From Chiridota heheva (taxonomy: Eukaryota > Echinodermata > Holothuroidea > Apodida > Chiridotidae), in the NCBI GenBank assembly GCA_020152595.1, contig JAIGNY010000903.1, positions 62,001 through 126,000 of the forward strand: a DNA stretch of 64,000 nucleotides, read 5' to 3'. The position numbers and the translations under genes were made by a program. The notes under the pieces are model-generated. The model searched no databases and was not told where the DNA came from. It was given only the letters and a program-made list of their open reading frames with translations. Below are positions 1 to 12,845 of this stretch, in pieces (the stretch's first letter is position 1; each line of letters opens with the position of its first letter).

Positions 1-1100
1 TTTTCCCATATTCTGAACTACCAAATGAAAATGCAGGCCTTTTGAAAAATGCAATTTATTCTGTCATGGTAACAATTGCGCATATCATTAAAATTCGAAG
101 GACCATAACTTTGGATTCCTCCAACCAATTTCACTCATTGTTTTAGCTCAACAATGACTATGTCGTTGAGGTTTTAAAGTGGAACAAATCTGTTAACTTG
201 TGTAGCCCATCTTTGCAATGTATCTAGTCAGAGGGTTTGGATCAAAAATTTATCAAATTTTGCAGGATTGAAGAGCATGAAATTCTACACACAGGGTGTA
301 TTCAGTTTTTCATTTACTCTTTGCATACCTGAAATAGAGCCAGTTTAATTATCATCATTCTCACGAAAATCTGCAGTCAAAACTGGAAAATATGTGCTGA
401 TGCATAAATAAATAGTTCCATTAATACAAAGACAAAAAGAACTGTTCTTGTAGCCATGTTTTTCGACCTTCGTTATGTAGCTATGTGTAGTGGTTCACAA
501 TTGTAATATGACACCATTCCAGATAAGAAATTGAATGAACCAAAAAGTCTTCGTGCATAAGAAATTTGGTACCAACCTATTATGATTCACTTGTCATTTG
601 CGAGAATTACATCGTTTTTTAAGGTTACAGGAAACAGAGCACATTACCCCTCCCTCCCCCACACCCACCCCAGTAATAATCAGTGCCGCCCAGAGGAAGC
701 CCAAGGCCCCAGCAAAACCCAAATTGTTTTAGAGGAAGAGGACAGATTAAAAAGCTTAATGACCATAAACAAATCACAGCCACATGGGCGGAAAACCTCC
801 GCCGAAACCCATGCTGTACAATGGCAAAAATGGTATAACTTGGACTGAGAAGGCCTTAATTCTTTGCCCTTAAAATATTTTGAGATATGAGGGACCCCAA
901 ATGTTTTTCCAGGCCTCGCTATTCTCTCGACCTTGGTAAGCCTAATAATGATGCCTTTTCAATGTAAAAAAAAAAGATTTTTTCCGGACCGAAAGTGTGA
1001 GGGGGTGGGGGAAATGAGAGGGGGCAAATTAAGGGTGGGGTGGAATTAATAGGGGGGCATTAATGGGAGTGGGCATTAATGGGGGGGCAGTGGGTAGCCA
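1..1100. other. No gene seen
   Basis: AT-rich, non-repetitive DNA with stops in all frames. From about 995 to 1110 there are G-rich runs with repeated GGGCATTAATGGG-like words. Short open frames here show no recognisable protein features. Confidence 0.6.
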
Positions 1101-1109
1101 GAAAAAGTA

Positions 1110-1205
1110 AGGGGGTCCGAGAAGGTCCTAGCCTCTCCTCCCAAGATGAAGTGTTCAAATTTAGCCCACTCCTAAAGGGCAATTTTGTTTTAAAAAAGCA
1201 AACAA
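1110..1205. repeat. Dispersed repeat, copy A
   Basis: Around 1135-1190 this shares the words CCTCCCA, GAAGTGTTCAAATTTAG and GGCAA..TTG in the same order as 55100-55165, which suggests a degenerate interspersed element of unknown class. Confidence 0.35.
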
Positions 1206-1228
1206 GATATGAAAAAACAAAGATTATG

Positions 1229-1632
1229 CAGGAAAAGACCCTTTCCAAAAGGGTTTTTGGAAAATTTTCTTTTCCTGGATACCCAGCCATGTTGGCATCC
1301 TGGCAATGACAGGGCTCAAAAAAAGGCAAACCTCATGGAAGTCCCAAATTGATTCCCTCATCCAGCCCACAATTCCGATCAAAGCCACCATCAACAACCT
1401 GTGCCTGACAATGTTCAACTATTGGTCACCTCAAACCCACTCCCATAGTAGGGGAAGTTCTCCTTGGGTACAACCTTCCCAGAGGCTCCCTACAACTCAA
1501 TCAGGCTTCAGAAAAATCCTCCGGATAAAAATTTCCTTCATACAAAACTTTGTTTTTGAAAGAAGAAACTTGACCTTTTGTCCAACTTTTCATTCTCCCC
1601 TGTTTCCAATTCTTTCTACCTCCAAAATATGG
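1229..1632 (+). mobile_element. Degenerate 3' fragment of an RNase H-bearing I-type LINE
   Basis: This fragment aligns, with internal deletions, to 36141-36790 of the larger LINE below. Both have the words GCAGGAAAAG, the block coding WIPSHVG (from 1276), the region around 1330-1395, the segment from ACAACCTTCCCAGAG and a pyrimidine-rich 3' UTR with CATTCTCCCC. It is the RNase H end of the element, frameshifted and non-functional. Confidence 0.85.
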
Positions 1633-2490
1633 GATTCAAAGTAAAAAAGGCATGGTCGTATGTCTTACTGAATTTTGCTTGGGAAACTGTCTTCGCCGAA
1701 CAGACCATGTGGAGTTTTGAAAGAAAATGTTTGTTTACACCTCATACAAAACAATGTTACGATGTAATGATTTGTCCAAAAACGGGATAAAGTTTTTGTC
1801 ATGGATGATTATATATTCATGATACATGATGTCACCTAAATACATTTTTGAAAGGTTGAAAAGGCAAATCTAAAACAATAGCAACAATTTTCTATCTCAA
1901 AACTTTTGAAGAAGAAGAGTGGTCAAGCTTTTTTCAGAATAGATGTGCAGTGTATTGTAATTATGGGCTATATACAGTAAACTACGCTTGGAAGAAGGTC
2001 ATCATTCAGCACAGATGTGCAGTGTATTGTAATTATGGGCTATACACAGTGAACCACGCTTGGAAGTAGGTCATCATTCGATCTGATTCGTAGCACTCCC
2101 ACTTCCCCTCCCGATCCACCATGCCCATGTTTCTCATATTTTCCTCCCTGGAAATTTTGTGCTAGCTACGGCCCTGGTGTGATTTACTGTGATTTTGCAT
2201 GATAATACTGATGTTTTCTGGTTTAATATAAACTAAAACACGAAATGATATAAAAGCTAGAAAAAAACATTTTGTAATGCTTTATTTTCTCTATATTGCA
2301 CAAGTACTAGAGGTCACGTCCTGATTGAGAATTGTACAGCTTCAGTATAAAAAAGGAAATATGAGAATGCCCGCCAATAATTTGCATTTATGTTACTTGC
2401 TCCCTTCACATCAAATACTTTTTAGCTCGACTATTAAAGAATAGTACAGCTATTCTACTACCCCCAGCGTCAGCGTCTGGTAAAGTTTTG
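1633..2490. other. No gene; one 72-bp direct duplication
   Basis: 1941-2012 and 2013-2084 are adjacent copies of a 72-bp segment starting AGATGTGCAGTGTATTG, differing by a few substitutions. The rest is AT-rich and unannotated. Confidence 0.7.
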
Positions 2491-2499
2491 GTTAAAGTT

Positions 2500-4500
2500 T
2501 TCATAAGTTAAATTATGAATGGTGTACATTCATGTGACTTGACATAGGGGTAGAGGACATGGGTACTGATCAAATGAGCATGATTGGAGGTTGTGTGTGC
2601 ATACTAATTAGCTTATTTGCATAACAATACAAATATGAATTGCACATGGTGCCAACACCAACACTAAATTGCACATGGTGCCAACACCAACACTGAATTG
2701 CACATGGTGCCAACACTAACACTGAATTGCACATGGTTAAAAGTTTTTGGTTAAAGTGTTTGGTTAAAGTTTTCAGAACTTATGAATGGTGTACATTCAT
2801 ATGACTCGGCATAGGGGTACAGGACATGGGTACTGTTCAAATGAGCATGATTGGGGGGTTGTGTGTGCATACTTATTGGCTTATTTGCATAACAATGAAT
2901 ATTTGTCAGGTTAAAGTTTTGGTTAAAGTTTTTGGTTAAAGTTTTCATAACTTAAGTTATGAATGGTGTACATTCATGTAACTTGGCATAGGGTACTGTT
3001 CAAGTGAGCATGATTAGGGGTTGTATGGCATAGGGGTACTGTTCAAGTGAGCATGATTTGGGGTTGTGTGTGCATACTAATTAGCTTATTTGCATAACAA
3101 TAAAAGTATTTGCATCTATGATATCTCTTAAATTAAAGGTGATGAGGGGATTTTGTTTGCACAAATGATCATGTGAAGAGCATTGTCTACACGTGATGTT
3201 GAGTTGAGGGTGCATATTAATTAGGTTATTTGCATAACAATAGACTCATACAAAATGTTTAAAATTCATGAGCTCATAACTTAAGTTATGAATGATGTAG
3301 ATTCATGTAACTTGGCACAGGGGTAGAGGACATGGGTACTGTTCAAATAAGCCTGATTGCGGGGTTGTGTGTGCATACTAATTAGCTTATTTGCATAACA
3401 ATGAAAATATTTGTATCTATGATATCTCATAAATTAAAGTGAGGGTGGGAATTTTGTTTACACAAATGATCATATATGTGAAGACCATTGTCTACACTTA
3501 ATGGTGAGGTGTAATGTGCATATTAATTAGATTATTTGCATAACAATAGACTTTAGCATAAAATATTTAACCTTACATGTAGATAATAACTTGGTACTTG
3601 TTATAGGGATAGAGGACATTGGTACTGTTCAAATGAGCATGATTTGGGGTTGTGTGTGCATACTAATTAGCTTATTTGCATAACAATGAAAATATTTGTA
3701 TTTATGATATCTCTTGAATTAAAGTGCATGATGAAATAACTATCCTTAAGAGGTCCATCAATCATTCATGGGTTTTGCACAAAGGATTTAATGTATATTT
3801 TTATTTAGGCTCAGCCAAGGACTAATCTGATTCGCATCACTGAACAGCAGTTATGTGGCTTGAGCTGAAGCTGAATGACCTATTGTGTACAGTGTAACAG
3901 TAGCTGGTTACTTACAAGTGAACTGTGAATAAACTATGAAGATAATGTCAGTTAAGAAGGTATAGATTACCCCTGTGTTGTGTATTGTGTAACAATAACT
4001 GGATGCTAGTCAATGAATTGTGAAGAGTCTCTCGGGTTGAATGGTGTGGATTACCCCTGATTTTGAGAAAATTGGGGGTGTCTGGTTGGAGGGGTCTAAG
4101 GGCCAAAAATTCTTAATGGGGAGTGGGGATTTTGTTTGCACAAATGATCATATATGTGAAGAGCATTGTCTACACTCAATGGTGAGGTGTAATGTGCATA
4201 TTAATTAGGTTATTTGCATAACAATAGACTTTCGCATAAAATATTTAACCTTAGATAATAGCTTGGTACTTATTACAGGGGTAGAGGACATTGGTACTGT
4301 TCAGTTTAGCATGATTGGGGGATTGTGTGTGCATAATGATTTGCCTACTTGCATAGCAATGAAAAGATTTGTATATGTGGTATCTCTTGAATTAAAGTGG
4401 GTATGATGATTTTGCTTAAATGATCATACGCTATATGTGAAGAGCATTGTTCACACTTAATGGTGAGATATAGTGTGCATTTGCTGCAATAAGTTTGACC
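2500..4500. repeat. Long-period (about 300 bp) degenerate tandem repeats
   Basis: The ordered words GTTAAAGTTTTCATAA, GAATGGTGTACATTCATG, GGTAGAGGACATGGGTACTG, GCATACTAATTAGCTTATTT, GCATAACAAT and CACAAATGATCATATATGTG recur as partial or full units beginning near 2490, 2755, 2935, 3265, 3590 and 4120. A 29-bp sub-array (GCACATGGTGCCAACACCAA...) occupies 2637-2738. A non-repeat stretch at about 3745-4110 interrupts the array. No coding signal. Confidence 0.75.
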
Positions 4501-4740
4501 TGAGATCAAAATATAGGGCTTATGACTTGCCAACATTTCTAGTTTTGTTATGATATTGACATTCCTGACATGAATAGCAATCAAAATGTTTGTCTTTCCA
4601 TGAATAAAGAAGCAAATTAAAGTTTCCTCACTTCTAAAGAATGTTAGATTAGAGGTTTGGGAAATATAAACAATAAGCAGAATGTGGGGTAGAAGATGAC
4701 ATGATAAGAAAGTAGCTGAAGGAATTAGGATGAGGTCTTG

Positions 4741-5090
4741 TGGTGCAGGGTGGAATTGTATGTAGGGCAGGGTGCTGTAAGATGTTGGTCAGGATGTGTT
4801 GGCATGTTAGACAGGGTGGATTGGCATGTAGAACAGGATGGGTTGGCATGTGAAACAGGATGGGTTGGCATGGGGAACAGAGTGGGTTGGAATTTGGAAC
4901 AGAGTGGGTTGACATGTGGGACAGGGCGGAATGGCATGTGGTGGGATGTCATCTGGATTTCAGTTGTGATGGCATGTGGGTCATGCAAGTGGTGGAATGA
5001 CATACAGTATCTGGTTTTCAGGTGTGATTGCATGGAGTATAGATGTAGGATGACATTTGGGACAGGTTGGGATGGAATGTTGGACAGTCT
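4741..5090. repeat. Degenerate 22-24-bp minisatellite, 24-bp family locus 1
   Basis: Repeats of the type GGTTGGCATGTGAAACAGGATG pass at about 4920 into a less repetitive flank (GTGGGATGTCATCTGGATTT...). The same array-to-flank transition is found at 54440-54850, so array and flank appear to have been copied together. Confidence 0.7.
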
Positions 5091-7059
5091 GGAATATGCA
5101 TTATCAGCGGTGAGGGGATTTGTATCGTTTGCAATGTCTAGTTTGTCATACATTAAGCAATATTGTTTCACATAATTTTGCTTTAATATTATTGTACATT
5201 TTTCATGTTGCTTGACTTTGCTTGACATATTTTCTTAAATTGGAAGTTGTATTATAATCCAAGATGTAGTTCTGGAAATGTGTATGGGCTGGGGGAGGGT
5301 ACAGGTTGGAAAGGGGGATGAATGGCATTCTTTCATTGACATTGGCAAGTCAGGGCATCTCCTTTCTTTGTTATTCAAATTGATACAACTAAAAGAGTTG
5401 TTGTTGTTATAACTAGGTTTTACATGTTTTCTGAGTTACTTGAGCTTTTTTCTTAAAAAATTTTGGAAAACTCAAAAGATATTTTGAAGCTTGAGTGCAA
5501 ATGAAAATGTAAGTGCATCTTTCAAAGCTCAAGTAATTTGAAATCATCTGCCCCTGCTACCTTATTTCTGTATATACTTCCCTCTATAAGCCCATTTTCT
5601 ATACTAGCTTTGAATAGTTGAGCATACTGTCCTTCCGACAGTCCTAGTTAGGGCTTCAAATCACCAACGTGTTACTGCTCTTCAACAGGTCCTTCAAAAA
5701 CAAAATCGAATTGAATACTTTGCATGCACTTGTGAGCGAGAATCCAATTTTCAGTCAAATGTAGTAGTTTTCTTGAAGTGGGGCACAACAAAAGAACATG
5801 TTTAAAGTCAAATTAACTTGTGTACAGACTCCAGAGGTACAGTATATAAAACCCAAGGTGGTATTGTGCTTTGTAAAGCATTTTACATGTATATTTTAAT
5901 TTCCCTTCAAAGTTTTAAAAGAATAGTTGAAAATATTCAAAACCCATTTGTTGTTTATTTAATGGTTTGTATTTCAAAGAATGTCAGGGAAGAATAGAAA
6001 AGTTATTACACTGTAGATATAGTACTGTATGTACAGTATTTTCCTCATGTGACAATTTTACAGACAAATTTTGCAGCCTTCAATTGTTTCATCTGCGTTC
6101 TAAATTTTTTTTAACTCAAGCCCCACTTATTTTGTTAGGATGTGATTGAGTTTTAAGTAAAATAGTGTAAGTGGTGTCTTTTGACAAAGTTTAATATTTT
6201 TTAAGTGTTATATTTTTAAAATGTTTTAATGTTTATTTTCAGATTGGCTCAATAGTGCACTTAGATGTAATATTGTTCTGATTTCTTCTATAACATAGCT
6301 GTTATATTTGCTTTTCCTTCACAACTTGTCTTTAAAAAATAAAAGTGAAAAAAGGAAAACAGAAAGTAGTTTTTGTTTTCTTCAAGCATTAAGTTTTGAG
6401 TCTCTACATACCTAAAATAATCTTTTGCAAAGCTTTTGTCTGTATTTATAGGAGTGAACAATAGTTTTTGTGTGATTCGTGATAAAAAGCTTTATTCAGA
6501 CATGTACTGTCATAAACCATAGAGCTATGATAAACACAACTTATTTTCATTCTCTTCTAAGAATGGAACAGTCCGCATCCTCTCACACAAACTTCAGGTT
6601 GTGGTTTCCAGCACGTATGAGTCACTAAGCTGCTGAACTTGTTACTCTTTTCTAGTGTCGTTTTGAGGGCATTTGGAATTGATATGATCATCTGTCCAAA
6701 AGAAGAAAGGAGGAGGAAGGAAAAGGGAGGGGGAATAGTGGTGCTTGCATAAGTTGTTCCAAAGTTGTGTATTTTTGAGATTTGTTTTGACATGGTTGTT
6801 TTTCTTTCACAGTTCATGTAATACTTACATTATCTTTTTCCCTTTTCAATTTTTTTATTCCATCTTCTGCGCGCATTATGCAAACTATGCAAAATGGCCC
6901 AGGCCTATGCGAACACTAGAATTTTGCCAGAGTAAAGTTCATGGCTGGAACTTTGTTGGTCGCCATGTTCCTGGTAGAGTGTCATGCACACACCTGCGCA
7001 TTTGCACCCAGGGCTTGTTTTAATAATGCAGTAATGCTAATGGGTGGAAAAGTTTTGGA
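5091..7059. other. No gene seen; contains a dispersed repeat at 5430-5645
   Basis: AT-rich DNA. 5430-5645 is similar to 39840-40085, sharing the words TTGAGCTT, CTCAAAGATATTT-like, TTTGAAATCA, CTGTATATAC, CTAGCTTTGAAT and GTCCTTYC in order. Short open frames elsewhere have no recognisable features. Confidence 0.55.
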
Positions 7060-8008
7060 TATGTGCTATTTATGTGTTGTCTTTAAAATGTGCTATCTAT
7101 GTGTTGTCTTTAAAATGTGCTATCTATGTGTCATCTTTAAAATGTGCTATCTAATTGTCTTTAAAATGTGCTATCTATGTGGTGTCTTTTAAATGTGCTA
7201 TCTACAGTATGTGTCGTCTTTAAAATGTGCTATCTATGTGTTGTCTTTAAAATGTGCTATCTATGTGTCATCTTTAAAATGTGCTATCTAATTGTCTTTA
7301 AAATGTGCTATCTATGTGTTGTCTTTTAAATGTGCTATCTATGTGTCATCTTTAAAATATGCTATCTGGTGTTGTCTTTAAAATGTGCATCTTAAAATGT
7401 GCTATCTATGTGTTGTCTTTAAAATGTGCTATCTATGTCTTTAAATGTCATCTTCAAAATGTGCTATCTAATTGTCTTTTAAATGTGCTATCTATGTGTT
7501 GTCTTTTAAATGTGCTATCTATGTGTCTTTAAAATGTGCTATCTATCTGTTGTCTTTAAAATGTGCTATCTATGTGTCATCTTTAAAATGTACTATCTAT
7601 GTGTCGTCTTTAAAATGTGCTATCTATGTGTCGTCTTTAAAATGTGCTATCTATGTGTTGTCTTTAAAATGTGCTATCTATGTGTTGTCTTTTAAATGTG
7701 CTATCTATGTGTCTTTAAATGTGCTATCTATGTGTCATCTTTAAAATGTGCTATCTATGTGTCGTCTTTAAAATGTGCTATCTATGTGTTGTCTTTAAAA
7801 TGTGCTATCTATGTGTCTTTAAATGTGCTATCTATGTGTTGTCTTTAAAATGTGCTATCTATGTGTCATCTTTAAAATGTGCTATCTATGTGTAGTCTTT
7901 AAAATGTGCTATCTATGTGTTGTCTTTTAAATGTGCTATCTATGTGTCTTTAAATGTGCTATCTATGTGTCATCTTTAAAATGTGCTATCTATGTGTCGT
8001 CTTTAAAT
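7060..8008. repeat. 27-bp minisatellite array, about 35 copies
   Basis: The unit is TTTAAAATGTGCTATCTATG plus TGTNGTC. Many units have short deletions (20- and 24-bp variants, some with CTAATTGTC). 27 is a multiple of 3, so stretches stay open and give short KMCYLCVVF-type peptides; these are repeat artefacts. Confidence 0.95.
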
Positions 8009-8831
8009 CAGGAAATCATTATTCAACCCTTTTTCTGTTTTAGCGAAAACATACAAAGTGGTGGTATTTCATTTTCATAATTCAAAGCATTCTTCTAATT
8101 GTATCTCCTCGATCTGACAAAAATGAAAATGGTAGAGATTGCAGACAACATTATCAGGTGGTAATCACATGACTATCATGTTTCGATGAACTTGACATCA
8201 GCACAACGATGTAGAGTGTGAAGAACTAACAGAGAAAGTGCGCCAATATTCATCTGATTTTGTATCAAAGTAATAATTTTACATACTTTTTAGCTGCAGA
8301 TGAAAGCAATGAAAAAGAGTTGGAGAATTGTTTGAGTACAACTTTGAATGGGCAAAAGACAGTTAATTTCAAAGAGCACTTCTGCCTAAACAAACGGTGC
8401 AGAGCATTGTAAATCAGAAGCAAATCTGTGTAGATTTGTTTCTAAATCTGAAACCATAGGAATTGAATAACCTCCAACAGGCCGTAAATCAGTAAAGGAC
8501 AACAATTGGTGAATGTCATGCCAACACAAATGAAAATGATTGGAACAGACATAAATGGCCTGGAACAGGGAAGTAGGCTATATGACGAATAACCAGGCCT
8601 GAGGCTACTAAAGTGTAACTTTTACTGCTTAAACACTGACAGTCACAGTATGCAAAACCTTAGGCTTAGCACAATGAAACAAATTATTCTCCTGCTGCCT
8701 TGGTCAGTATTGACAGTTTTGTAGCTAATAGTAACATAAAAAAGATGGGGGAGGGGGATGGTAGGCTATGTGCTTGTAACTTAGGCCCTACTAATTATGA
8801 AAAGAGGTGAATCGCTAGTGTTTGGTTTCAC
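8009..8831. other. No gene seen
   Basis: Non-repetitive AT-rich DNA without a recognisable coding, RNA or transposon signal. Confidence 0.5.
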
Positions 8832-8835
8832 TTAA

Positions 8836-9027
8836 AGGAGCACTAGACTGAAAAGTGAGGGCGCTCGTTTTTGCAAATTTCATAGAAATATTGTCCACAA
8901 AAGAGCGATAAACTTCATGCCTCCATAGCCCACAGACGACGTAAGGACAAAGGTCACTTGAATATTCATATTCACCAGAAAAAATTTCACCTAAAAATAC
9001 GCCCTCACATTTCGGTCTAGTGCTCCT
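8836..9027. mobile_element. 192-bp MITE with TTAA target duplication (piggyBac-like)
   Basis: The left end AGGAGCACTAGACTGAAAAG... is matched by the reverse complement of the right end, with two mismatches over about 28 bases (through GTGAGGGCG). TTAA is present on both sides (8832-8835 and 9028-9031), as expected for piggyBac-type transposition. There is no coding capacity, so it would need a transposase in trans. The superfamily is inferred from TTAA only. Confidence 0.8.
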
Positions 9028-9031
9028 TTAA

Positions 9032-9739
9032 TTGTTTTGTTTGATTAATTTTGTCTGTTATTCTAGTCCTAAGGTAGTATTGTTGTGGCTATTTCATTGC
9101 AACACAGTTTGCTTGTTTGCACAGATTAGTCAGGGAATTCATAAGATTGTCTTAATCAAGTTACTGGTAAAATCCTAGTATGGCGGGACAACTTTGGCAA
9201 AATGTGTTTCTTGTAACTTATTTACAACTTTATTCTGTTGTTATAATAACTGAAAATTTTAAGACTTTTTGATGACTTTATAATTTGGTTTAAATAATTG
9301 TAACTCAAAATATTCCTGTTAAATTTTTGTGTTAAAAATAAAATTTAGTCCAAGAATAAAAAATCATGATAAATAATAATCTAAGAAGTGCATAGTAAAC
9401 TGAATGAAGTATACATGATCATTTATTTCCACATTATGTAATATATACAAAATAGTGACAAAAAACAAAACAAAAGTAAAGTACATTTGAATTTTGAATA
9501 TAACTAAAAACCTAAGTTTCTGGCCTTGTTACCAGTATTACTAATACATTGCAATGGAAAAGGAGAGAAAAGAAGTTCAAAACTTATTTTATAACTCTCC
9601 CCAAAACTTACATGTACATGTAGATTAAATTACAACAAATACAACAGTAAAATAATGTCTTGTAAATATAACAGTGATTTAATTGTTACTAATTGTACTA
9701 ATGATGATGGAACTAAACACAAATATATAACAAATAATA
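9032..9739. other. No gene; may include the 3' UTR of the next LINE
   Basis: Very AT-rich, with stops in all frames. The minus-strand LINE below ends somewhere in here, but I cannot place its 3' terminus. Confidence 0.45.
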
Positions 9740-11480
9740 TCAATTTTGTATGTCTCTATGTACGTCCATAATTTCACATTTATAATTATTTTTAAAGATC
9801 CTTTCACTACTACATTGTTTCAGCTTATCCTTCAGTGAGTTCCATAGCTTAACTCCATAGATAGAAACACACATTGTTTTTAAGGAAGTACATGTAAAAA
9901 CATGTTTAAAATTGTCATTTTGTCTAGTAAAATAATAATTATTCCCCTTCACAATTAAATAAACTTTGCAGGTTTGGTAGCAAAGACCTCTTAGCTCTAA
10001 ACATAATTATATCAGTCTTTTAATCAACCAAATCTTTAAGTTTTAAGGCATGCAAATCAATAAATAACTTATTAGTATGCTCATTATACCTGGTATTGTA
10101 AACTATTCTTATTGCAAATCAATAAATAACTTATTAGTATGTTCATTATACCTGGTATTGTAAACTATTCTTATTGCAAATCAATAAATAACTTATTAGT
10201 ATGTTCATTATACCTGGTATTGTAAACTATTCTTATTGCAAATCAATAAATAACTTATTAGTATGTTCATTATACCTGGTATTGTAAACTATTCTTATTG
10301 CAAATCAATAAATAACTTATTAGTATGTTCATTATACCTGGTATTGTAAACTATTCTTATTGCAAATCAATAAATAACTTATTAGTATGTTCAGTATACC
10401 TGGTATTGTAAACTATTCTTATTGCGTATCAATAAATAACTTATTAGTATGTTCATTATACCAGTTATTGTAAACTATTCTTATTGCGTATCAATAAATA
10501 ACTTAATAGTATGTTCATTATACCTGGTATTGTAAACTATTTTTATTGCATATCAATAAATAACTTATTAGTATGTTCATTATACCTGGTATTGTAAACT
10601 ATTCTTATTGCAAATCAATAAATAACTTATTAGTATGTTCATTATACCTGGTATTGTAAACTATTCTTATTGCTTTCTTTTGTAAAACATAAATTGGATG
10701 GACATTTGATTTAAACGTATTACCCCAAACTTCAGCGCAGTGATTAATATAAGGAAATACAAGTGAACTGTATAGTAATTTCATAGATTCCGTGTCTATT
10801 GTGTCTTTGATCTTATACATTATTGCAATACTTTTGGCCATTTTAGATTTTACTCTCTTAATATGATCCTTCCAATGTAAACCACTATCAATTATTACGC
10901 CCAAAAAATTGGGTGAATATACTCTCTTAATAACGTGGTTATCTATTCTTAATATAATATTGTTGTGACATTGCCTGTTAGAAAATAACATGAAATTTGT
11001 CTTGCTAATATTTAAAAATAATTTGTTCACTATAAACCATACTTTTAATTTTTCTAAGTCATTACAAATGCTCTTACACAAACTGTCAATATCACTGTCT
11101 AAACTAAATAAATTAGTGTCATCTGCAAACAGTACAAATTTGACAAGATTTGAGACCTTGCATATGTATCATTAATGTATATATAAATAATTTTGGTCCT
11201 AAAATGTACCCATGGGAAACACCACATTTAATATTTAACAAATCAGATTAACAATCATCTATTTGAACAAATTGTTGCCTATCTGTGAGATAACTTAATA
11301 CCCAATCATTTACAACCCCTCTGATACCATAAAAATGTAATTTCTTGGTAATAAAGAAGAACAAGATCAATAGTATCAAAAGCCTTTTTTCAAATCTATG
11401 AAGACAGCAATAGTATGCTTCTTCCTGTCAAGGGCAGAGGTTAATAGTATTCCATGATTTGTCTAAAATTTATCTGTGTG
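9740..11480 (-). mobile_element. Decayed CR1/Daphne-like LINE reverse transcriptase with an internal array
   Basis: Read on the minus strand. Near 11400-11440 there is FIDLKK-GF/FDTIDLVLL. A GV..GYILGPKLF motif lies near 11210, and the catalytic FADDTN is intact (codons at 11118-11129). The thumb/C-terminal part follows (LQKKAIRIVYNTRYNEHTNK), then a piece with GVKLWNSLKD at about 9840. Frameshifts separate these blocks, so the copy is dead. The coding sequence is interrupted at 10052-10671 by ten copies of its own 62-bp segment. Confidence 0.88.
10052..10671. repeat. 62-bp x10 array inside the LINE reverse transcriptase
   Basis: Ten head-to-tail units start at 10052, 10114, 10176 and so on to 10610, nearly identical apart from GCGTATC/GCATATC variants in units 7-9. 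On the minus strand the unit codes for AIRIVYNTRYNEHTNKLFID, which is ordinary LINE sequence, and both array edges continue the LINE protein. 62 is not a multiple of 3, so expansion destroys the frame. Confidence 0.95.
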
Positions 11481-11919
11481 AATAGCTAGAACGTTTGTAA
11501 ATTTAATACCCAAAATCGTTCCAGCCTTCAAAGTCTGCCGATTTGAGTATGCGGCCTTGTAACAAAAAAATATTACCTCATCACCCCACCCTCGCCTGCA
11601 TCAGTTTTGAGGGAATCACAGATTTTTTAATTAAATGTATTTTTCTCGGATCAGTCATTCAGTGTCTGCACTGTTTCTTTCTACAAATTTTTAGTGAAAT
11701 ACGAACGATTGCTTCCAATAGTTTTCAGTATATATTAAACCTGATGTGGTTGACTTGATCTGGAATGCTGCAAATTGCCAAAATGAATAAACCAGTTTAT
11801 GGTAACGAACGCGCAAGCCCTGAACTGATCGTGGTGTCAAGTGATAATAACAATCAGCATGGTACGGTCCGATCATATGTAAACAAAGCTTTCGCTGTGT
11901 TAAATCTACCACAGGATGG
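11481..11919. other. No gene seen
   Basis: Unique-looking sequence leading into the 24-bp-family array. Open frames here run into the array and have no recognisable features. Confidence 0.45.
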
Positions 11920-12765
11920 CTTTGTGACATGCCATGTGGGAATTAGAGATGGATGCCATGCGGGACATAGGGATGGATAGCATGTGGAACATACATGTAT
12001 GAATGCGGGACATGGAGAGGGATGCCATCTGGGACAGAGGGAGGGATTCCATGTGGGCATATGGAGGAATGACATGTGGCACATGGGTAGAGATGCCATG
12101 TGGGACATAAATGGATGTCATCGATGGATGCCATGTGGGCACGGAAGGATGCCGTATGGTACACTGTAGGGTGGGATGGCATATGGGACATACGAGTGCA
12201 TGGAATGCCATTTGGTACATCTTTAGGATGAGATGCCATGTGGGACATAGAGATGGATGTCGTGGAACATCGGAGGGTGGGGCATGGAGAGGGATGCCAT
12301 GTTTGACAGAGGGACGGATTCCATGTAGGGCATAGGGGGAATGACATGTGGCACATGGGTAGGGATGTCATGTGAGACAGAGATGGATGTCATGTGGGAT
12401 ATAGGGATGGATACCATGTGGGGCACAGGGAAGGATACGGTGTGGTATATAGGGTGTGATGGCATATGGGATATCTGAGTGGGATGTCATTTGGTACATC
12501 TTTAGGATGAGACGCCATGTGGGACATAGAGATGGATGCCATGTGGAACATAGGATGGTGAGACATAGTGAGGGATGTCATGTGGGACAAAGGGAAGAAT
12601 TCCATGTGGGGCGTGAATGACATGGATGTGGCACATGGGTAGCGATGCCATGTGGGACATAGAGATGGATGTCATGTGGAGCAGGGGTGGGATGATAGGT
12701 GAGATATAGGGTGGGATGTCAGATGGGACATGGGTGGGGTGGATAGTGGGATGTTTTTATAATTG
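11920..12765. repeat. 24-bp-family minisatellite, locus 2, forward orientation
   Basis: Degenerate ATGCCATGTGGGACATAG units. A higher-order block (GAATGACATGTGGCACATGG and its neighbours) recurs near 12068, 12340 and 12615, so the array grew partly by duplication of blocks of about 270 bp. Confidence 0.9.
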
Positions 12766-12845
12766 GGCTTGTGATATGTGTGTCAATTTGAATCAGTATG
12801 CGAGCCGTGATGGTATTTATCGCTCTAGTGTAATTTATTATTGTT
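12766..12845. repeat. Conserved non-repeat flank of the 24-bp family
   Basis: The segment TTTTTATAATTGG..., TGTGTCAATTT, GGTATTTATCGCTCTAGT matches 29872-29955 in order and spacing, with roughly three of four bases the same by eye. The two arrays therefore share more than the satellite unit. Confidence 0.75.
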
